64,000 nt of DNA from Paeniglutamicibacter psychrophenolicus (GTDB lineage Bacteria; Actinomycetota; Actinomycetes; Actinomycetales; Micrococcaceae): positions 1,736,001 through 1,800,000 of the forward strand of contig NZ_JAGIOE010000001.1 in the NCBI RefSeq assembly GCF_017876575.1, read 5' to 3'. Under the pieces are notes generated by a model. That model did no database searches. It was not told the origin of the DNA and saw only the letters and a list, made by a program, of their open reading frames with translations. Below, in pieces: positions 49,304 to 60,254 of the stretch (the stretch's first letter is position 1; each line of letters starts with the position of its first letter). Position numbers and translations under genes: made by a program.

Positions 49304-51007
49304 CTAGCGGCGGCGGCGCCGCTTGGTGCCGAACATGCCGCGAAACAGCTCTCTTCCGATCATGTTTGCGGCCTGCAAGGCCATGTCAAGCACGGGATTG
49401 TCGGGTTTCGGCGCGGGAGCCGGGGTGCTTGAACTGCGCTTGGGCGGATTTTTTGTTGCCACCGGTGGGTCGGGCATGGCGTAATCCGTGGCACCGGGTT
49501 CCGGTGCGGAATGCGGGATCGACGAGGGCCGGCCCAGGATCGATTCCTCGATTTCGCGTGCCGCGGCGTCGATGTCCGCCTGGCTTTGCCCCGGGCCGGG
49601 GACCCGCGCGGCCACCGATCCGCCCGTGGGGACCTGGGCAGCAGTCGGCGTCGCGGCGCCGGTGGTGAGTTTCTCGTACGCGGATTCCCGGTCAACTGCC
49701 GTGCCGTAGACCTGCATCAGGGCCGAGGTGCCAATGATCCCGGAAACCGTTTCCGGGGCCGAGGGGCCCATGGTTGATTCCGGGCTCCACATCCGGGTCC
49801 AGGCCACAGGGGTCGGTGCGCCCTTCTCGTTCATCACGGTGACCACCGCCTCCCCGGTCCCGGCCTGCGTCAACGCCGCATCCAGGTCGTAGTCGCTGGT
49901 GGGGAACGTGGAGATGGTCGCCTTAAGCGCCTTGGCATCGTCCGGGGTGAAGGCACGCAGGGCATGCTGGACGCGGTTGGCCAGCTGCCCGAGCACGTCC
50001 GCGGGGACGTCCTTGGGCGTCTGGGTCACGAAGAACACCCCGACGCCCTTGGAACGGATCAGGCGGACCGTGGCGGTGATCGAGGCCAGGAACGCCTTGG
50101 AAGCCCCGTTGAAGAGCAGGTGGGCCTCGTCGAGGAAGAACACCAGCTTCGGCTTGTCCGGGTTTCCGACCTCGGGCAGCTCGGAGAAGAGATCGGCGAG
50201 CAGCCAGATCATGAAGGTGGAGAAGAGCACCGGCTTTTCCATGAGCGTGGGAAGTTCCAGGCAGCTGATGATTCCCCGCCCGTCGGGCGCCTGGCGCAGC
50301 AGCTCGGCGGTGTCGAATTCCGGTTCGCCGAAGAAGGACTCCATGCCCTGGGCCTGCAGGGTGACCAGCTCGCGCAGGATCACCCCGGCGGTGGCCTTGG
50401 AGACCCCTCCCAGGCCCTCGAGTTCGGTCTTGCCCTCGTCGCTGGTCAGATGCGTGATGACCGCGCGCAGGTCCTTGAGGTCGTGCAGCTCGAGGTCCTT
50501 GGTGTCCGCGTAGTGGAAGATCAGCTGCAGGCAGGATTCCTGGGTCTCGTTCAACTCCATGATCCGCGAGAGCAGCAGCGGACCGAAGGAGGAGATGGTG
50601 GCCCGGATCGGGATCCCCTGCCCGTCCCCGCCCAGCGAGTAGTACTCCACGGGGAAGGACTTCGCTTCCCAGGCCATGCCGACCGAGGCGGTGCGCGCCG
50701 TGAGTTTTTCCGTGGGTGTACCCGGGGTGGAAAGTCCGGTGAGGTCGCCCTTGATGTCCGCCAGGAACACCGGGACCCCATGGGAGGAGAGCTGCTCGGC
50801 CATCAACTGCAAGGTGATGGTCTTGCCGGTGCCGGTGGCGCCGGCCACCAGTCCGTGCCGGTTCATCATGCGCAGCGGCAAGCGGACCTGCGCCTCGGGG
50901 AAGAGCTGGTCATCGACCAGCGCCGCTCCGAGTGTCACGGCCGGGCCTTCGAAGGCGTAACCGGCGGTTATGGTTTCCACGTGCTGGGATGTCGTCATCT
51001 TGGCCAT
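49304..51007 (-). CDS. HerA-like ATPase, DUF853 family
   Basis: A 567-residue hexameric-type ATPase related to HerA/FtsK-like DNA translocases (DUF853, YjgR-like). Walker A is GATGTGKTIT (about 56-65), Walker B is LVFFLDEAHLLF, and FVTQTPKDVPADVLGQLANRVQ is the sensor/arginine-finger part (seen as TQTPKDVP and LANRVQHAL). A Pro/Ala-rich linker and a basic tail (GTKRRRRR) end the protein. The role in cells is unknown. The ATG at 51007 lies 6 bases after TAGGCT and is preferred over 51013, which is right at the box. Confidence 0.9.
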   Translation of the reverse strand: MAKMTTSQHVETITAGYAFEGPAVTLGAALVDDQLFPEAQVRLPLRMMNRHGLVAGATGTGKTITLQLMAEQLSSHGVPVFLADIKGDLTGLSTPGTPTEKLTARTASVGMAWEAKSFPVEYYSLGGDGQGIPIRATISSFGPLLLSRIMELNETQESCLQLIFHYADTKDLELHDLKDLRAVITHLTSDEGKTELEGLGGVSKATAGVILRELVTLQAQGMESFFGEPEFDTAELLRQAPDGRGIISCLELPTLMEKPVLFSTFMIWLLADLFSELPEVGNPDKPKLVFFLDEAHLLFNGASKAFLASITATVRLIRSKGVGVFFVTQTPKDVPADVLGQLANRVQHALRAFTPDDAKALKATISTFPTSDYDLDAALTQAGTGEAVVTVMNEKGAPTPVAWTRMWSPESTMGPSAPETVSGIIGTSALMQVYGTAVDRESAYEKLTTGAATPTAAQVPTGGSVAARVPGPGQSQADIDAAAREIEESILGRPSSIPHSAPEPGATDYAMPDPPVATKNPPKRSSSTPAPAPKPDNPVLDMALQAANMIGRELFRGMFGTKRRRRR

Positions 51008-51013
51008 GTCCAT

Positions 51014-51019
51014 AGCCTA
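51014..51019 (-). promoter_or_regulatory. -10 box of a probable leaderless promoter (HerA-like gene)
   Basis: Minus-strand TAGGCT, 6 bases before the ATG at 51007. The spacing decides the start codon. Confidence 0.5.
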
Positions 51020-51084
51020 CGGTCTGGAACACGTCCGTGGTGGTGGGCGCACCAATTCTTTTTCGCCTGTCAGGGCGGCGGTCC

Positions 51085-51864
51085 CTAGAACGGGTTGAGC
51101 AGCCGGTGCACAAACTGCTTGGTGCGCTCGTTCTGCGGGGTGCGCAGCACCACCTCGGGATGCCCGCGCTCGACGACCACGCCCTGGTCCATGAACACGA
51201 TCTCGTCGGCGACCTCCCGGGCGAAGGCCAGCTCGTGGGTCACCAGCACCATGGTCCAGCCCTCGTCGGCGAGTTCCTTGATCACCCTGAGCACGTCTCC
51301 CACCAGTTCCGGGTCCAGGGCCGAGGTCGGCTCGTCGAAGAGCAGCAGCGACGGCTTCAGCGCCAGCGCCCGGACAATGCCCACGCGCTGCTGCTGGCCT
51401 CCGGAGAGCTGGTGCGGATACTGGTCGCGCTTCTCGGCCAGCCCGACCCGGGCCAGCAGCGACTCGGCCTCGGCGACCACCTCGGCGCGTTTGCGGCGCT
51501 GGACCTGGAGGGGGCCCTCGATGACATTTTCCAGCACCGTCATGTGCGGGAAGAGGTTGTAGTTCTGGAACACCATGGCGCTGCGGGTGCGCAGCACCTG
51601 CGCCTGCTTCTGCGTGGTGCCCGGGGCGAAGGCCACCGCCGGTCCGCCGTCGAAGGCCACCTCGCCGCCGTCGGGGATCTCCAGGCCGTTGAGGCAGCGC
51701 AGCACCGTGGTCTTGCCGGAACCGGACGGACCGATCAATGCCAGGACCTGCCCCTTGCCGATCAACAGGTCAATGGACTTGAGCACCTGGTGCTCGCCGA
51801 AGCTCTTTTGCAGGTCGGTGGCTCTCAGCAGGGGCCGGGCGTTGCCGGGGTCAGTGTGCGACAT
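51085..51864 (-). CDS. Polar amino acid ABC transporter ATP-binding protein (GlnQ/TcyN-like)
   Basis: A 259-residue ATPase. Walker A is GPSGSGKTT, the Q-loop lies in MVFQNYNLFPHMT, the signature is LSGGQQQR, Walker B is LLLFDEPTSALD and the switch His is in LVTHELAFA. These match the polar amino acid uptake family. It is the last gene of a three-gene operon (binding protein, permease, ATPase) and its ATG overlaps the permease 3' end by 14 bases. An upstream in-frame start at 51873 is possible. Confidence 0.92.
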   Translation of the reverse strand: MSHTDPGNARPLLRATDLQKSFGEHQVLKSIDLLIGKGQVLALIGPSGSGKTTVLRCLNGLEIPDGGEVAFDGGPAVAFAPGTTQKQAQVLRTRSAMVFQNYNLFPHMTVLENVIEGPLQVQRRKRAEVVAEAESLLARVGLAEKRDQYPHQLSGGQQQRVGIVRALALKPSLLLFDEPTSALDPELVGDVLRVIKELADEGWTMVLVTHELAFAREVADEIVFMDQGVVVERGHPEVVLRTPQNERTKQFVHRLLNPF

Positions 51865-52516
51865 AGCGGTCAAACCTTCTTTCCAGTCGGGTCTGGCCCG
51901 AGGAAAGCACCAGGCAGAACACCCAGTACACCAGGGCTGCCTCGATGTAGACGAGCATGAATTCCTGGCTGAAAGCGGCGATTTCCTGGGCGCGGCGGAA
52001 CAGTTCGGTGAATGTGATCAGCGAGGCCAGGGAGGTGTCCTTGACCAGGGAAATGAATGTGTTTGACAGCGGCGGGACGGAAACCCTGGCCGCCTGCGGC
52101 AAGATCAGCCGGCGCAGCGTGGTGGTGCGCGACATGCCAATGGTGTAGCCGGCCTCCCACTGCCCCTTGGGGACCGAAAGGATGGCCGCCCGGATCACCT
52201 CCGCCGCATAGCCGCCGACGTTCATCGAGAAGGCAATGATGGCGCTTGGCCACGGGCTCAGGGTCACGCCGATGGAGGGCAGCCCGTAGAAGATGACGAA
52301 GAGCTGGACCAGCAACGGGGTGCCGCGGATCACCGAGATGTATGCCCGGGCGATGAAGGACACCACCGGGTTTCGGCTCAGCCGCATCAGCGCCATGACC
52401 AGCGCAATCGCCAGGCCGATGGCAAAGCTTGCCAACGACAGCGGAATGGTGCCGCTCAGACCGCCCAGCACAATGGGCCAGAGGGAATCGCCGATCAGTT
52501 CCCAGTCGATGTCCAT
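51851..52516 (-). CDS. Polar amino acid ABC transporter permease
   Basis: A 221-residue permease of the HisM/GlnP type with five predicted helices. The conserved early part is VIRGTPLLVQLFVIFYGLP, and the EAA loop is YTIGMSRTTTLRRLILPQA. A single permease gene implies a homodimer. AAGGAG precedes the ATG. It lies between the binding-protein and ATPase genes. Confidence 0.93.
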   Translation of the reverse strand: MDIDWELIGDSLWPIVLGGLSGTIPLSLASFAIGLAIALVMALMRLSRNPVVSFIARAYISVIRGTPLLVQLFVIFYGLPSIGVTLSPWPSAIIAFSMNVGGYAAEVIRAAILSVPKGQWEAGYTIGMSRTTTLRRLILPQAARVSVPPLSNTFISLVKDTSLASLITFTELFRRAQEIAAFSQEFMLVYIEAALVYWVFCLVLSSGQTRLERRFDRYVAH

Positions 52517-52582
52517 GGGCAGGACTCCTTCGCACGGTGGAGTCGCGGGCCGCCGGGATGCAGTCCGCGATGCTGCAGGAAA

Positions 52583-53404
52583 CTACTTGGTGACGTCGGC
52601 CCCGAAGTACTTCTCGGAGATCGTGGACAGGGTCCCGTCACTCGAGAGCTCTTCGAGCGCCTTGTCCACGGCCTTGACCAGGTCCTCGCTGCCCTGCCGG
52701 AAGGCCATGGCGCTGAGGGACTTCTCGGCGGTCTCTGCCGCGATCTTGATGCCGTCGTCCTGCTTGGTTTTCTGCGAATCCAGGTAGGTGAGCTTGTCAT
52801 TGATGGTGGCATCGACGCGGCCCTGCTTCAGCAACGTGATGGCCTGGGCCCAGCCCTCGACGGCCTCGATATTCGCCCCGGAGTCCTTGGCCAGCTGCTG
52901 CCAGTTGCTGGTCAGGGACTGGGCGGTGGTCTTGCCCTTCAAATCCGCGAAGGAGGAAATGTCGGTATTGCCGGACTTGGTCACGATGACCCCGGTGCTC
53001 ACGGTATAGGGCTTGGAAAACTCGTACTTGGCCTCGCGCTCCGGGGTGATGGAGACCTGGTTGGCGATCACGTCGGAGCGCCCGGCTTCCAGTCCGGCAA
53101 AGATCGCATCCCACTGGGTTTCCTCGAACTGCGGCTTCACGCCCAGCTTCTGGGCCACGGCGGTGACGACGTCCACGTCGAAGCCGGTCAGCGCGCCGGT
53201 GCCCCCTTCGTGGAAGGAGAACGGCTTGTAGGTTCCCTCGGTGCCGATCTTCAGCACCCCGGCATCCTGGACCTGCTTGAGCGTCAGGCCGGTCGCGGTG
53301 CCGCTGGCGGAAGGGGACCCGGAAGGATCGGTGGAGCCGCTGCACCCGGTGACCGACACGGCGAGCAATGCGGCGGTGGCCAGGGCGATGATGTGGCGCT
53401 TCAT
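52583..53404 (-). CDS. Amino acid ABC transporter substrate-binding lipoprotein (cystine-like)
   Basis: A 273-residue family 3 binding protein with lipobox VTGC (Cys21). The mature domain starts GVLKIGTEGTYKPFSFHE and has GFDVDVVTAVAQKLG and QWDAIFAGLEAGRSDVIANQ, the pattern of cystine/polar amino acid receptors (TcyA/FliY group). It heads the three-gene import operon; AAGGA precedes the ATG. Cystine is the best guess, but other polar amino acids fit too. Confidence 0.9.
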   Translation of the reverse strand: MKRHIIALATAALLAVSVTGCSGSTDPSGSPSASGTATGLTLKQVQDAGVLKIGTEGTYKPFSFHEGGTGALTGFDVDVVTAVAQKLGVKPQFEETQWDAIFAGLEAGRSDVIANQVSITPEREAKYEFSKPYTVSTGVIVTKSGNTDISSFADLKGKTTAQSLTSNWQQLAKDSGANIEAVEGWAQAITLLKQGRVDATINDKLTYLDSQKTKQDDGIKIAAETAEKSLSAMAFRQGSEDLVKAVDKALEELSSDGTLSTISEKYFGADVTK

Positions 53405-53607
53405 GGGAAACGGTCCTTTCGGTCACGGTCGTCCACCCGCCGACCGGCAGCTGCCGCCTTCGCGAATCGAGGCGGGCACCGGATGCCGAACAAGTGAACC
53501 TTGCTCAGACGCTAACACGGAGGTGGGAATCGCATAAGCCCTTTGTTCCGAAGTGCGTCGACACGTCGCGTTCCGGCCCGCAACGCGGTGCCACTCCGGG
53601 AAGAAGC

Positions 53608-54534
53608 TCAGGTCAGCAACAGGGGAACGAGCATCATGGCCGGGACCGCGACGATGGTGGTGAGCAGGACGGTGTCCTTGGCCAGGACGATGCCGCGCTC
53701 GTAGCGCGAGGCGGTGACGAAGATGTTTTGGGCCGTGGGCAGCGCGGCCATGATGACCGAGACAAACACCGCGTGGCTGTCCAGGCGGAACACCCACACG
53801 GCCAGCGCCCAGGCGACCACGGGCTGGAACACCAGCTTCATGCCGGTGGCCACCAGCGTGTCGGCCCTCCGGCCGCCGGAGGCCTCCAGGGGCTTGGAGC
53901 CCACCAGCGAAATGCCGAAGGCGATGAGCATGGCCGGGATCGAGGCCCCGGCGATCAGCTCGATGGGGTCGGCCAGCGGCTGGGGGAGTCGGATCTCGAA
54001 CAGTGCACATACCAGTCCGGCCAGCGAACCGACGATCATCGGGTTTTTCAGGGTCTGGACCATCATCGAAAACACCGTGGTGCGGTGCCGTGAGGTGCTG
54101 GCATCCAGGATGGCCAGGCAGACGGGGGAGTAAAGGGCCAGCTGCCACAGGATCACCGGCGCCGCGTGCGCCATGTCGCCCAGGACGTACAGGGCAATGG
54201 GCAGCCCCAGGTTGGCCGAGTTCACGGTGGAGGCACTCATGGCGCCGATGGTCGACTCGGTCAAGTCCCGCCGCAGCCACCAGCGGGTCACCAGCACGAA
54301 GGCGATGGCAGTGGCCAGCGAGGAAAGCGCTGCAACACCCAGGAACGGGCCAAGCACCGAGGCCGGGTTGGAATCGGCCAGGGTGGTGAACAGCAGTGCG
54401 GGGCTGGCGACGAAGAAGGTCAGGCGGTTGAGCACATAGCGCGCGTCATCCCCCAGGACACCGGTTCTCCCGACCAGGTACCCCACGGCAATGACGGTCC
54501 AGACCACGGCAAAACCAGAGAGTACTCCGCTCAT
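53608..54534 (-). CDS. AEC (auxin efflux carrier) family permease
   Basis: A 308-residue membrane protein of the AEC family with ten predicted helices. Typical segments are NRLTFFVASPALLFTTLAD at helix 2 and the central NSANLGLPIALYVLGD, containing the Asn-Pro-type break seen in bacterial members such as MdcF. Bacterial AEC proteins carry malonate or other organic acids. The start at 54534 lacks a clear ribosome binding site, and it is 60 bases downstream of the tRNA terminator. Substrate is unknown. Confidence 0.88.
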   Translation of the reverse strand: MSGVLSGFAVVWTVIAVGYLVGRTGVLGDDARYVLNRLTFFVASPALLFTTLADSNPASVLGPFLGVAALSSLATAIAFVLVTRWWLRRDLTESTIGAMSASTVNSANLGLPIALYVLGDMAHAAPVILWQLALYSPVCLAILDASTSRHRTTVFSMMVQTLKNPMIVGSLAGLVCALFEIRLPQPLADPIELIAGASIPAMLIAFGISLVGSKPLEASGGRRADTLVATGMKLVFQPVVAWALAVWVFRLDSHAVFVSVIMAALPTAQNIFVTASRYERGIVLAKDTVLLTTIVAVPAMMLVPLLLT

Positions 54535-54595
54535 GAGCTTGAAGGGCCCGCTTCCCGCTGTTGGTGGCCACGCACTGCGCAAATGGCTTAACGAC

Positions 54596-54624
54596 GTGGG
54601 ACCCGGCCACCGGCCGGGTCCCAC
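54596..54624 (-). terminator. Terminator of the tRNA-Gly gene
   Basis: GTGGGACCCGGCC-ACC-GGCCGGGTCCCAC is a perfect 13-bp stem immediately 3' of the tRNA on the minus strand. Confidence 0.88.
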
Positions 54625-54633
54625 ATCCTTGCG

Positions 54634-54704
54634 AGCGGGCGACGGGAATCGAACCCGCGTGTCCAGCTTGGGAAGCTGGCGCTCTACCATTGAGCTACGC
54701 CCGC
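54634..54704 (-). tRNA. tRNA-Gly (anticodon CCC)
   Basis: On the minus strand a complete cloverleaf can be drawn over 71 bases: acceptor GCGGGCG/CGCCCGC, D-arm GCTC..GAGC with AATGGTA loop, anticodon stem CCAGC/GCTGG with loop TTCCCAA (anticodon CCC), T-arm GCGGG/CCCGT with TTCGATT loop, discriminator T. The CCA end is not encoded. A strong terminator follows. Confidence 0.96.
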
Positions 54705-54793
54705 AGTGCGCCGGAAAGCCTATTGACCGCCCGGGCAGAAAACAGCATATCCCAAGGTGGGGTGCGAAAACCTAATCGGCGATCCCGGGCGCG

Positions 54794-55981
54794 TCAAAAA
54801 GCGGTGTCCGGGGCGGGGGCCGCCTTGGGCAGGAACGGACGGGATAGGGGCTCGGCCAGGCGGGCCGCCACGGGACCGAAGACCGCCAGCAGCAGCACAT
54901 AGGCGGTCGAGAGCGCCGCGAGCTCCCCGGTGATCGCCCCGGAGGCGACGGCCAGGCCCGCAATGACAATGGAGAATTCGCCGCGCGCAATCAAGGCGAG
55001 GCCGGCGCGGATGCGCCCGGGGACCCCGATTCCGACGCGCTTCGCGGCCCAGACGCCGGTGGCGACCTTGGTCAGCGAGGTGACCACGGCCAGCAGGATC
55101 GCCATGGGAAGCACCGCGGGAATGGTGGTGGGGTCGGTGTTCAACCCGAAGACCACAAAGAACATCGCGGCAAACAGGTCCCGCAGCGGCTCCAGGACCT
55201 TGGTGGCCGAGTGCGCGGTGGAACCGGAGATCGCGATGCCGAGCATGAACGCGCCGACGGCGGCGGAGACCTGCAGTGCCGAGGCGAGCCCGGCGACCAG
55301 CAGGGCCGCGCCAATGAGCTTGAGCAGGAAGTTTTCCCGGTCTGCGGAGTGGATCAGCCGGGAGATCTGCGGGCCGAAGCGCAACGCCGCCAGCAGCACC
55401 AGGGTGATGGTCCCCAGCGCGATCCCCACGGTGCGCAACCCGCCCAGGAAGCTGAGCCCGGCCAGCGTGGCGGTGAGCACCGGCAGGTAGATGGCCATGG
55501 CCAGGTCCTCGAGCACCAGGATGGAGAGCACCACCGGGGTCTCCCTGTTGCCCAGGCGACCCAGGTCCGAAAGGACCTTGGCAATGATGCCGGAGGAGGA
55601 GACATAGGTGACCCCGCCCAGGACCAACGCCCCGGGAAAGCCCCAGCCCATGAGCAGGGCCAGGCCGGCGCCAGGGGTGAAATTCAGGACCAGGTCCACC
55701 ACCCCGGCGAGCCAGGACCCCTTGAGTCCGGTGACAAGTTCACGGGCGGTGTATTCCAGCCCCAGCATCAGCAGGAGCAGGATCACCCCGATCTCGCTGG
55801 CGATCTCCCCGAATTCGGTGATGCCCGCCAGGTTGACCACGCCGCCGCTGCCAAAGAGCAGCCCGCCGAGCAGGTACAACGGAACGGGGGACATGCCGAC
55901 CCGTGCGGCCAACCTCCCCAACAACCCAAGCCCCAAGAAAACGGCGCCAAGCTCAACCAATATCAGCGCAGTGCCGTCCAT
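54794..55981 (-). CDS. Cation:proton antiporter (CPA2, KhtU-like)
   Basis: A 395-residue antiporter of the CPA2 family with about eleven helices. Conserved parts are GVILLLLMLGLEYTARELV, the discontinuous helix region TYVSSSGIIAKVLSDLG, and LIARGEFSIVIAG. Such proteins exchange K+ or Na+ (and NH4+) for H+. The gene just upstream encodes a TrkA-C-type subunit, so the pair resembles KhtT-KhtU, a K+/H+ exporter. ATG 55981 is used here; a GTG at 55993 is an in-frame alternative. Confidence 0.9.
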   Translation of the reverse strand: MDGTALILVELGAVFLGLGLLGRLAARVGMSPVPLYLLGGLLFGSGGVVNLAGITEFGEIASEIGVILLLLMLGLEYTARELVTGLKGSWLAGVVDLVLNFTPGAGLALLMGWGFPGALVLGGVTYVSSSGIIAKVLSDLGRLGNRETPVVLSILVLEDLAMAIYLPVLTATLAGLSFLGGLRTVGIALGTITLVLLAALRFGPQISRLIHSADRENFLLKLIGAALLVAGLASALQVSAAVGAFMLGIAISGSTAHSATKVLEPLRDLFAAMFFVVFGLNTDPTTIPAVLPMAILLAVVTSLTKVATGVWAAKRVGIGVPGRIRAGLALIARGEFSIVIAGLAVASGAITGELAALSTAYVLLLAVFGPVAARLAEPLSRPFLPKAAPAPDTAF

Positions 55982-56000
55982 GCCCCCGTGCACCTCTCCC

Positions 56001-56483
56001 TTAGCCGTCGTTGATCAGGTGCGCTGCGTTTTCCAAACCTGCAGAGGTTCCGACAATGACAAGTACGTCCCCGGCGTTGAGCTCGAAGCCGGGACTGGGG
56101 GAGGGGAAGACGCTGCCGCTGCGTGAGATCGCGACGACCGAGGCGCCCGTGCGGGTGCGCAGGTGCGTGTCCCCGAGGGTCTGGTTCACGTATGGGCTTT
56201 CGTGGCTGAGCACGAATTGCTGCGTGTTGACCCCGGGCAGATCCCGGTGTTGGTCCGACAGCTGGGTGACCAGTTGCGGGGCGCCGAGCATGGCGCCGAT
56301 GGCCCCGGCCTCCTCGGTGCTCAACGGTATTGCCGCCGCACAGGCGTCCGGGTCCTCGCGCTGGGAAATGATCAGCTGCATGGTTCCGTCACGCAGGATC
56401 ACCACGCCCACCCGGCGCCCGGACGCGAGGGTGATTTCGCGACGGACGCCGAGGCCGGGCAGCGACGTATCTTCAAAATTCAT
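56001..56483 (-). CDS. Cation:proton antiporter regulatory subunit (TrkA-C, KhtT-like)
   Basis: A 160-residue cytosolic protein with a KhtT-like N-terminal part (about 1-70, LPGLGVRREITLASGRRVGVV) and a TrkA-C/RCK_C ligand domain (about 78-160, GASVVAISRSGSVF, NAGDVLVIVGT). It likely senses nucleotide (c-di-AMP or NAD) or pH and gates the antiporter encoded next. TAGAGT stands 6 bases before the ATG, so the operon seems to start leaderless. Confidence 0.88.
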   Translation of the reverse strand: MNFEDTSLPGLGVRREITLASGRRVGVVILRDGTMQLIISQREDPDACAAAIPLSTEEAGAIGAMLGAPQLVTQLSDQHRDLPGVNTQQFVLSHESPYVNQTLGDTHLRTRTGASVVAISRSGSVFPSPSPGFELNAGDVLVIVGTSAGLENAAHLINDG

Positions 56484-56489
56484 GCTCCC

Positions 56490-56495
56490 ACTCTA
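56490..56495 (-). promoter_or_regulatory. -10 box of a probable leaderless promoter (antiporter operon)
   Basis: Minus-strand TAGAGT, 6 bases before the ATG at 56483. Confidence 0.5.
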
Positions 56496-56555
56496 GTCCG
56501 CGCTTCAGGCAAATGCAGGAGCCTGGACCGGTGTCGGGCGGGAGGGGCCACGGGC

Positions 56556-57047
56556 CTACTTCGAGGGCTTTTTGAGACTGCCGTCGAGGTTGAATTCCTG
56601 GCGGATGGTCTTGATCCCGGCGGCGTCGATTTCCAGGCAGAGATCGTGGCCCGGGTTGATGACCAGTCCGGTGTCTTGCAGCGAGCGGATGATGGTGCCG
56701 CCCAGCAGCTGCACCCCGTAGGGTGCGACGTCGATGTAGGCGCCCGGGATCCGGGCCAGGTGGGTGAACAGGGCGATGACGGGTTCGCCGGCAGCGTTCT
56801 GCAGCAGCATCGGCTGCGCGTTGGTGGTTTCGCCGGAGACCGCCTCGCGGCTGAGGAAATACACTTCCGAGTTCATGAAGCTGGCGATGACCTGCCCATT
56901 TAGCGCCGGATCATTCTGAGCCGCACGGATCATCATCTCCAGGTGGGTGGCCGGCTCGTTGCCGATGGTCGTCGGTTCGATGCCCAAGGCCGCCTGGATG
57001 TCCTCGGCATTGGTGTTGGTCTTGGCTTGCTCGTTCTCTTCGCTCAT
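56556..57047 (-). CDS. SseB-like protein
   Basis: A 163-residue soluble protein resembling the SseB N-terminal domain (about 35-150): HLEMMIRAAQNDPALNGQVI, SEVYFLSREA, PVIALFTHLARIP and PYGVQLLGG. SseB was named for serine sensitivity in E. coli, and its action is not known. MSEENEQ at 57047 is taken as start; four residues upstream another ATG (57059) is in frame. It is divergent from the fumarase gene. Confidence 0.78.
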   Translation of the reverse strand: MSEENEQAKTNTNAEDIQAALGIEPTTIGNEPATHLEMMIRAAQNDPALNGQVIASFMNSEVYFLSREAVSGETTNAQPMLLQNAAGEPVIALFTHLARIPGAYIDVAPYGVQLLGGTIIRSLQDTGLVINPGHDLCLEIDAAGIKTIRQEFNLDGSLKKPSK

Positions 57048-57156
57048 GCCCCCAAGCATGTCGACTAAGCGACCGGCGGCGCAACCCGATGTCTGGTTGG
57101 AGGGCCAACCGTTCTAGAGTGGAGGGACAAAATTGTTTCTGTTGCGAGGAAGCCTG

Positions 57157-58863
<1,707 letters not shown>

Positions 58864-58903
58864 GCATCACGCATCGGACCCTCCGGGGTTCCACGGCACC
58901 CAA

Positions 58904-58937
58904 GTGGGGGTGCGGGCATCGGTGCCCGCACCCCCAC
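58904..58937. terminator. Bidirectional terminator between fumarase and mntH
   Basis: GTGGGGGTGCGGGCA pairs perfectly with TGCCCGCACCCCCAC over 15 bp around the loop TCGG, between convergent genes. Confidence 0.9.
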
Positions 58938-58970
58938 CGGCGTCTTGACGCCCGGGGAGCCCTGCGGATT

Positions 58971-60248
58971 TCAGCCCCGGACGGTGAGCACGATCAGCAG
59001 CACGTTCAGCGACACCAGGAGCACGGAGATCAGGATCCCGGCCCCGGTCGTGAACCAGCGGTTGGCGTGTTCCCCCATGACGGCCTTGCGGGCCGTGAGG
59101 TTCACCAGCGGGATCAGCGCGAAGGGGATGCCGAAGGACAGGGCGACCTGGCTGATGATCAGCGCGAAGGTCGGTTCCACGCCGGAGGCCAGCAGGGCCA
59201 GGGCCGGGGCGAGGGTGATCAGGCGCCTGGCCAACAAGGAAATGCGCCGGTGCAGCAGCCCGGCCATGATCTCGGCCCCGGCGTAGGCGCCCACCGCGGT
59301 GGAGGCAAGGCCGGAGGCCAGCAGGCCCACGGCGAAGAGCGTGGCGACCACCGGGCCCAGGGCAACCTCGAGCGCGGCGTGCGCCCCCTCGAGGGATTCG
59401 GTGCCCTGGACCCCGGCCAGGTTCACCGCGGCCAGCAGCAGCATCGCGACGTTGACCGACCCGGCGACGAGCATGGCGATCGAGACGTCCCAGCGCGTGG
59501 CCTTCAGCAGCCGGGGGATGGAACGGAGCAGCGGCTTGGAGCCGAAGCGGTCCCGCGCCAACGAGGAATGCGCGTAGATCGCGTGCGGCATGATCGTGGC
59601 ACCGAGGATGGACACGGCCAGCAGCACCGAGTTGGTGTCGGCAAAGCGGGGAACCAGCCCGCCGGCCAACCCGGCCGCCTCGGGCGGTGCGATGAACACC
59701 CCGGCACAAAACCCCACGGCAATGACCAGCAGCAGGCCGATCACGATCCGCTCGAAGACCCAGGGCCCGCGGCGGGACTGGACCAGCAGAAGCCCCATGG
59801 AGACGACCCCGGTGATCAGGCCCCCGGCCAGCAGCGGCAAATCGAAGAGCAGGTAGAGGGCCACGGCCCCGCCGATGACCTCGGCGACATCGGTGGCCAT
59901 GGCCACGGCCTCGGCCTGGAGCCAGTAGGCGATCCGGCCCGCACGGCTGCCGAAACGCTCGCGCAGCACCTCGGGCAGCGATTTTCCGGTTACCACGCCC
60001 AGCTTCGCCGAGAGGTACTGCACCAGCCAGGCCATGATGTTGCCGCTGAGCACCACCCACACCAGCAGGTACCCGTACTGCGCCCCGGCGCTCATGTTGG
60101 CCGCGACGTTGCCCGGGTCCAGGTAGGCCACCCCGGCCACCAGTGCCGGGCCCAGCAGCCAGAGCAGGCGGCGGGTCGCCGGCAGGTGCGTGCCGGGGGT
60201 CGTGGATTGCCCCGTTGTTACCGGGGCCTCGGGGGTGTCTTTCGCCAT
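58971..60248 (-). CDS. mntH: Nramp family Mn2+/divalent metal transporter
   Basis: A 425-residue proton-coupled divalent metal importer of the Nramp family with eleven helices. The metal-binding motif of helix 1 is DPGNVAANM and that of helix 6 is MPHAIYAHSS, both intact. It imports Mn2+ (and Fe2+). The start at 60248 is picked because TATTCT lies 6 bases upstream (leaderless) and an MntR-type palindrome covers the promoter, which a start at 60275 would place inside the gene. It stands alone. Confidence 0.94.
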   Translation of the reverse strand: MAKDTPEAPVTTGQSTTPGTHLPATRRLLWLLGPALVAGVAYLDPGNVAANMSAGAQYGYLLVWVVLSGNIMAWLVQYLSAKLGVVTGKSLPEVLRERFGSRAGRIAYWLQAEAVAMATDVAEVIGGAVALYLLFDLPLLAGGLITGVVSMGLLLVQSRRGPWVFERIVIGLLLVIAVGFCAGVFIAPPEAAGLAGGLVPRFADTNSVLLAVSILGATIMPHAIYAHSSLARDRFGSKPLLRSIPRLLKATRWDVSIAMLVAGSVNVAMLLLAAVNLAGVQGTESLEGAHAALEVALGPVVATLFAVGLLASGLASTAVGAYAGAEIMAGLLHRRISLLARRLITLAPALALLASGVEPTFALIISQVALSFGIPFALIPLVNLTARKAVMGEHANRWFTTGAGILISVLLVSLNVLLIVLTVRG

Positions 60249-60254
60249 GGCTAC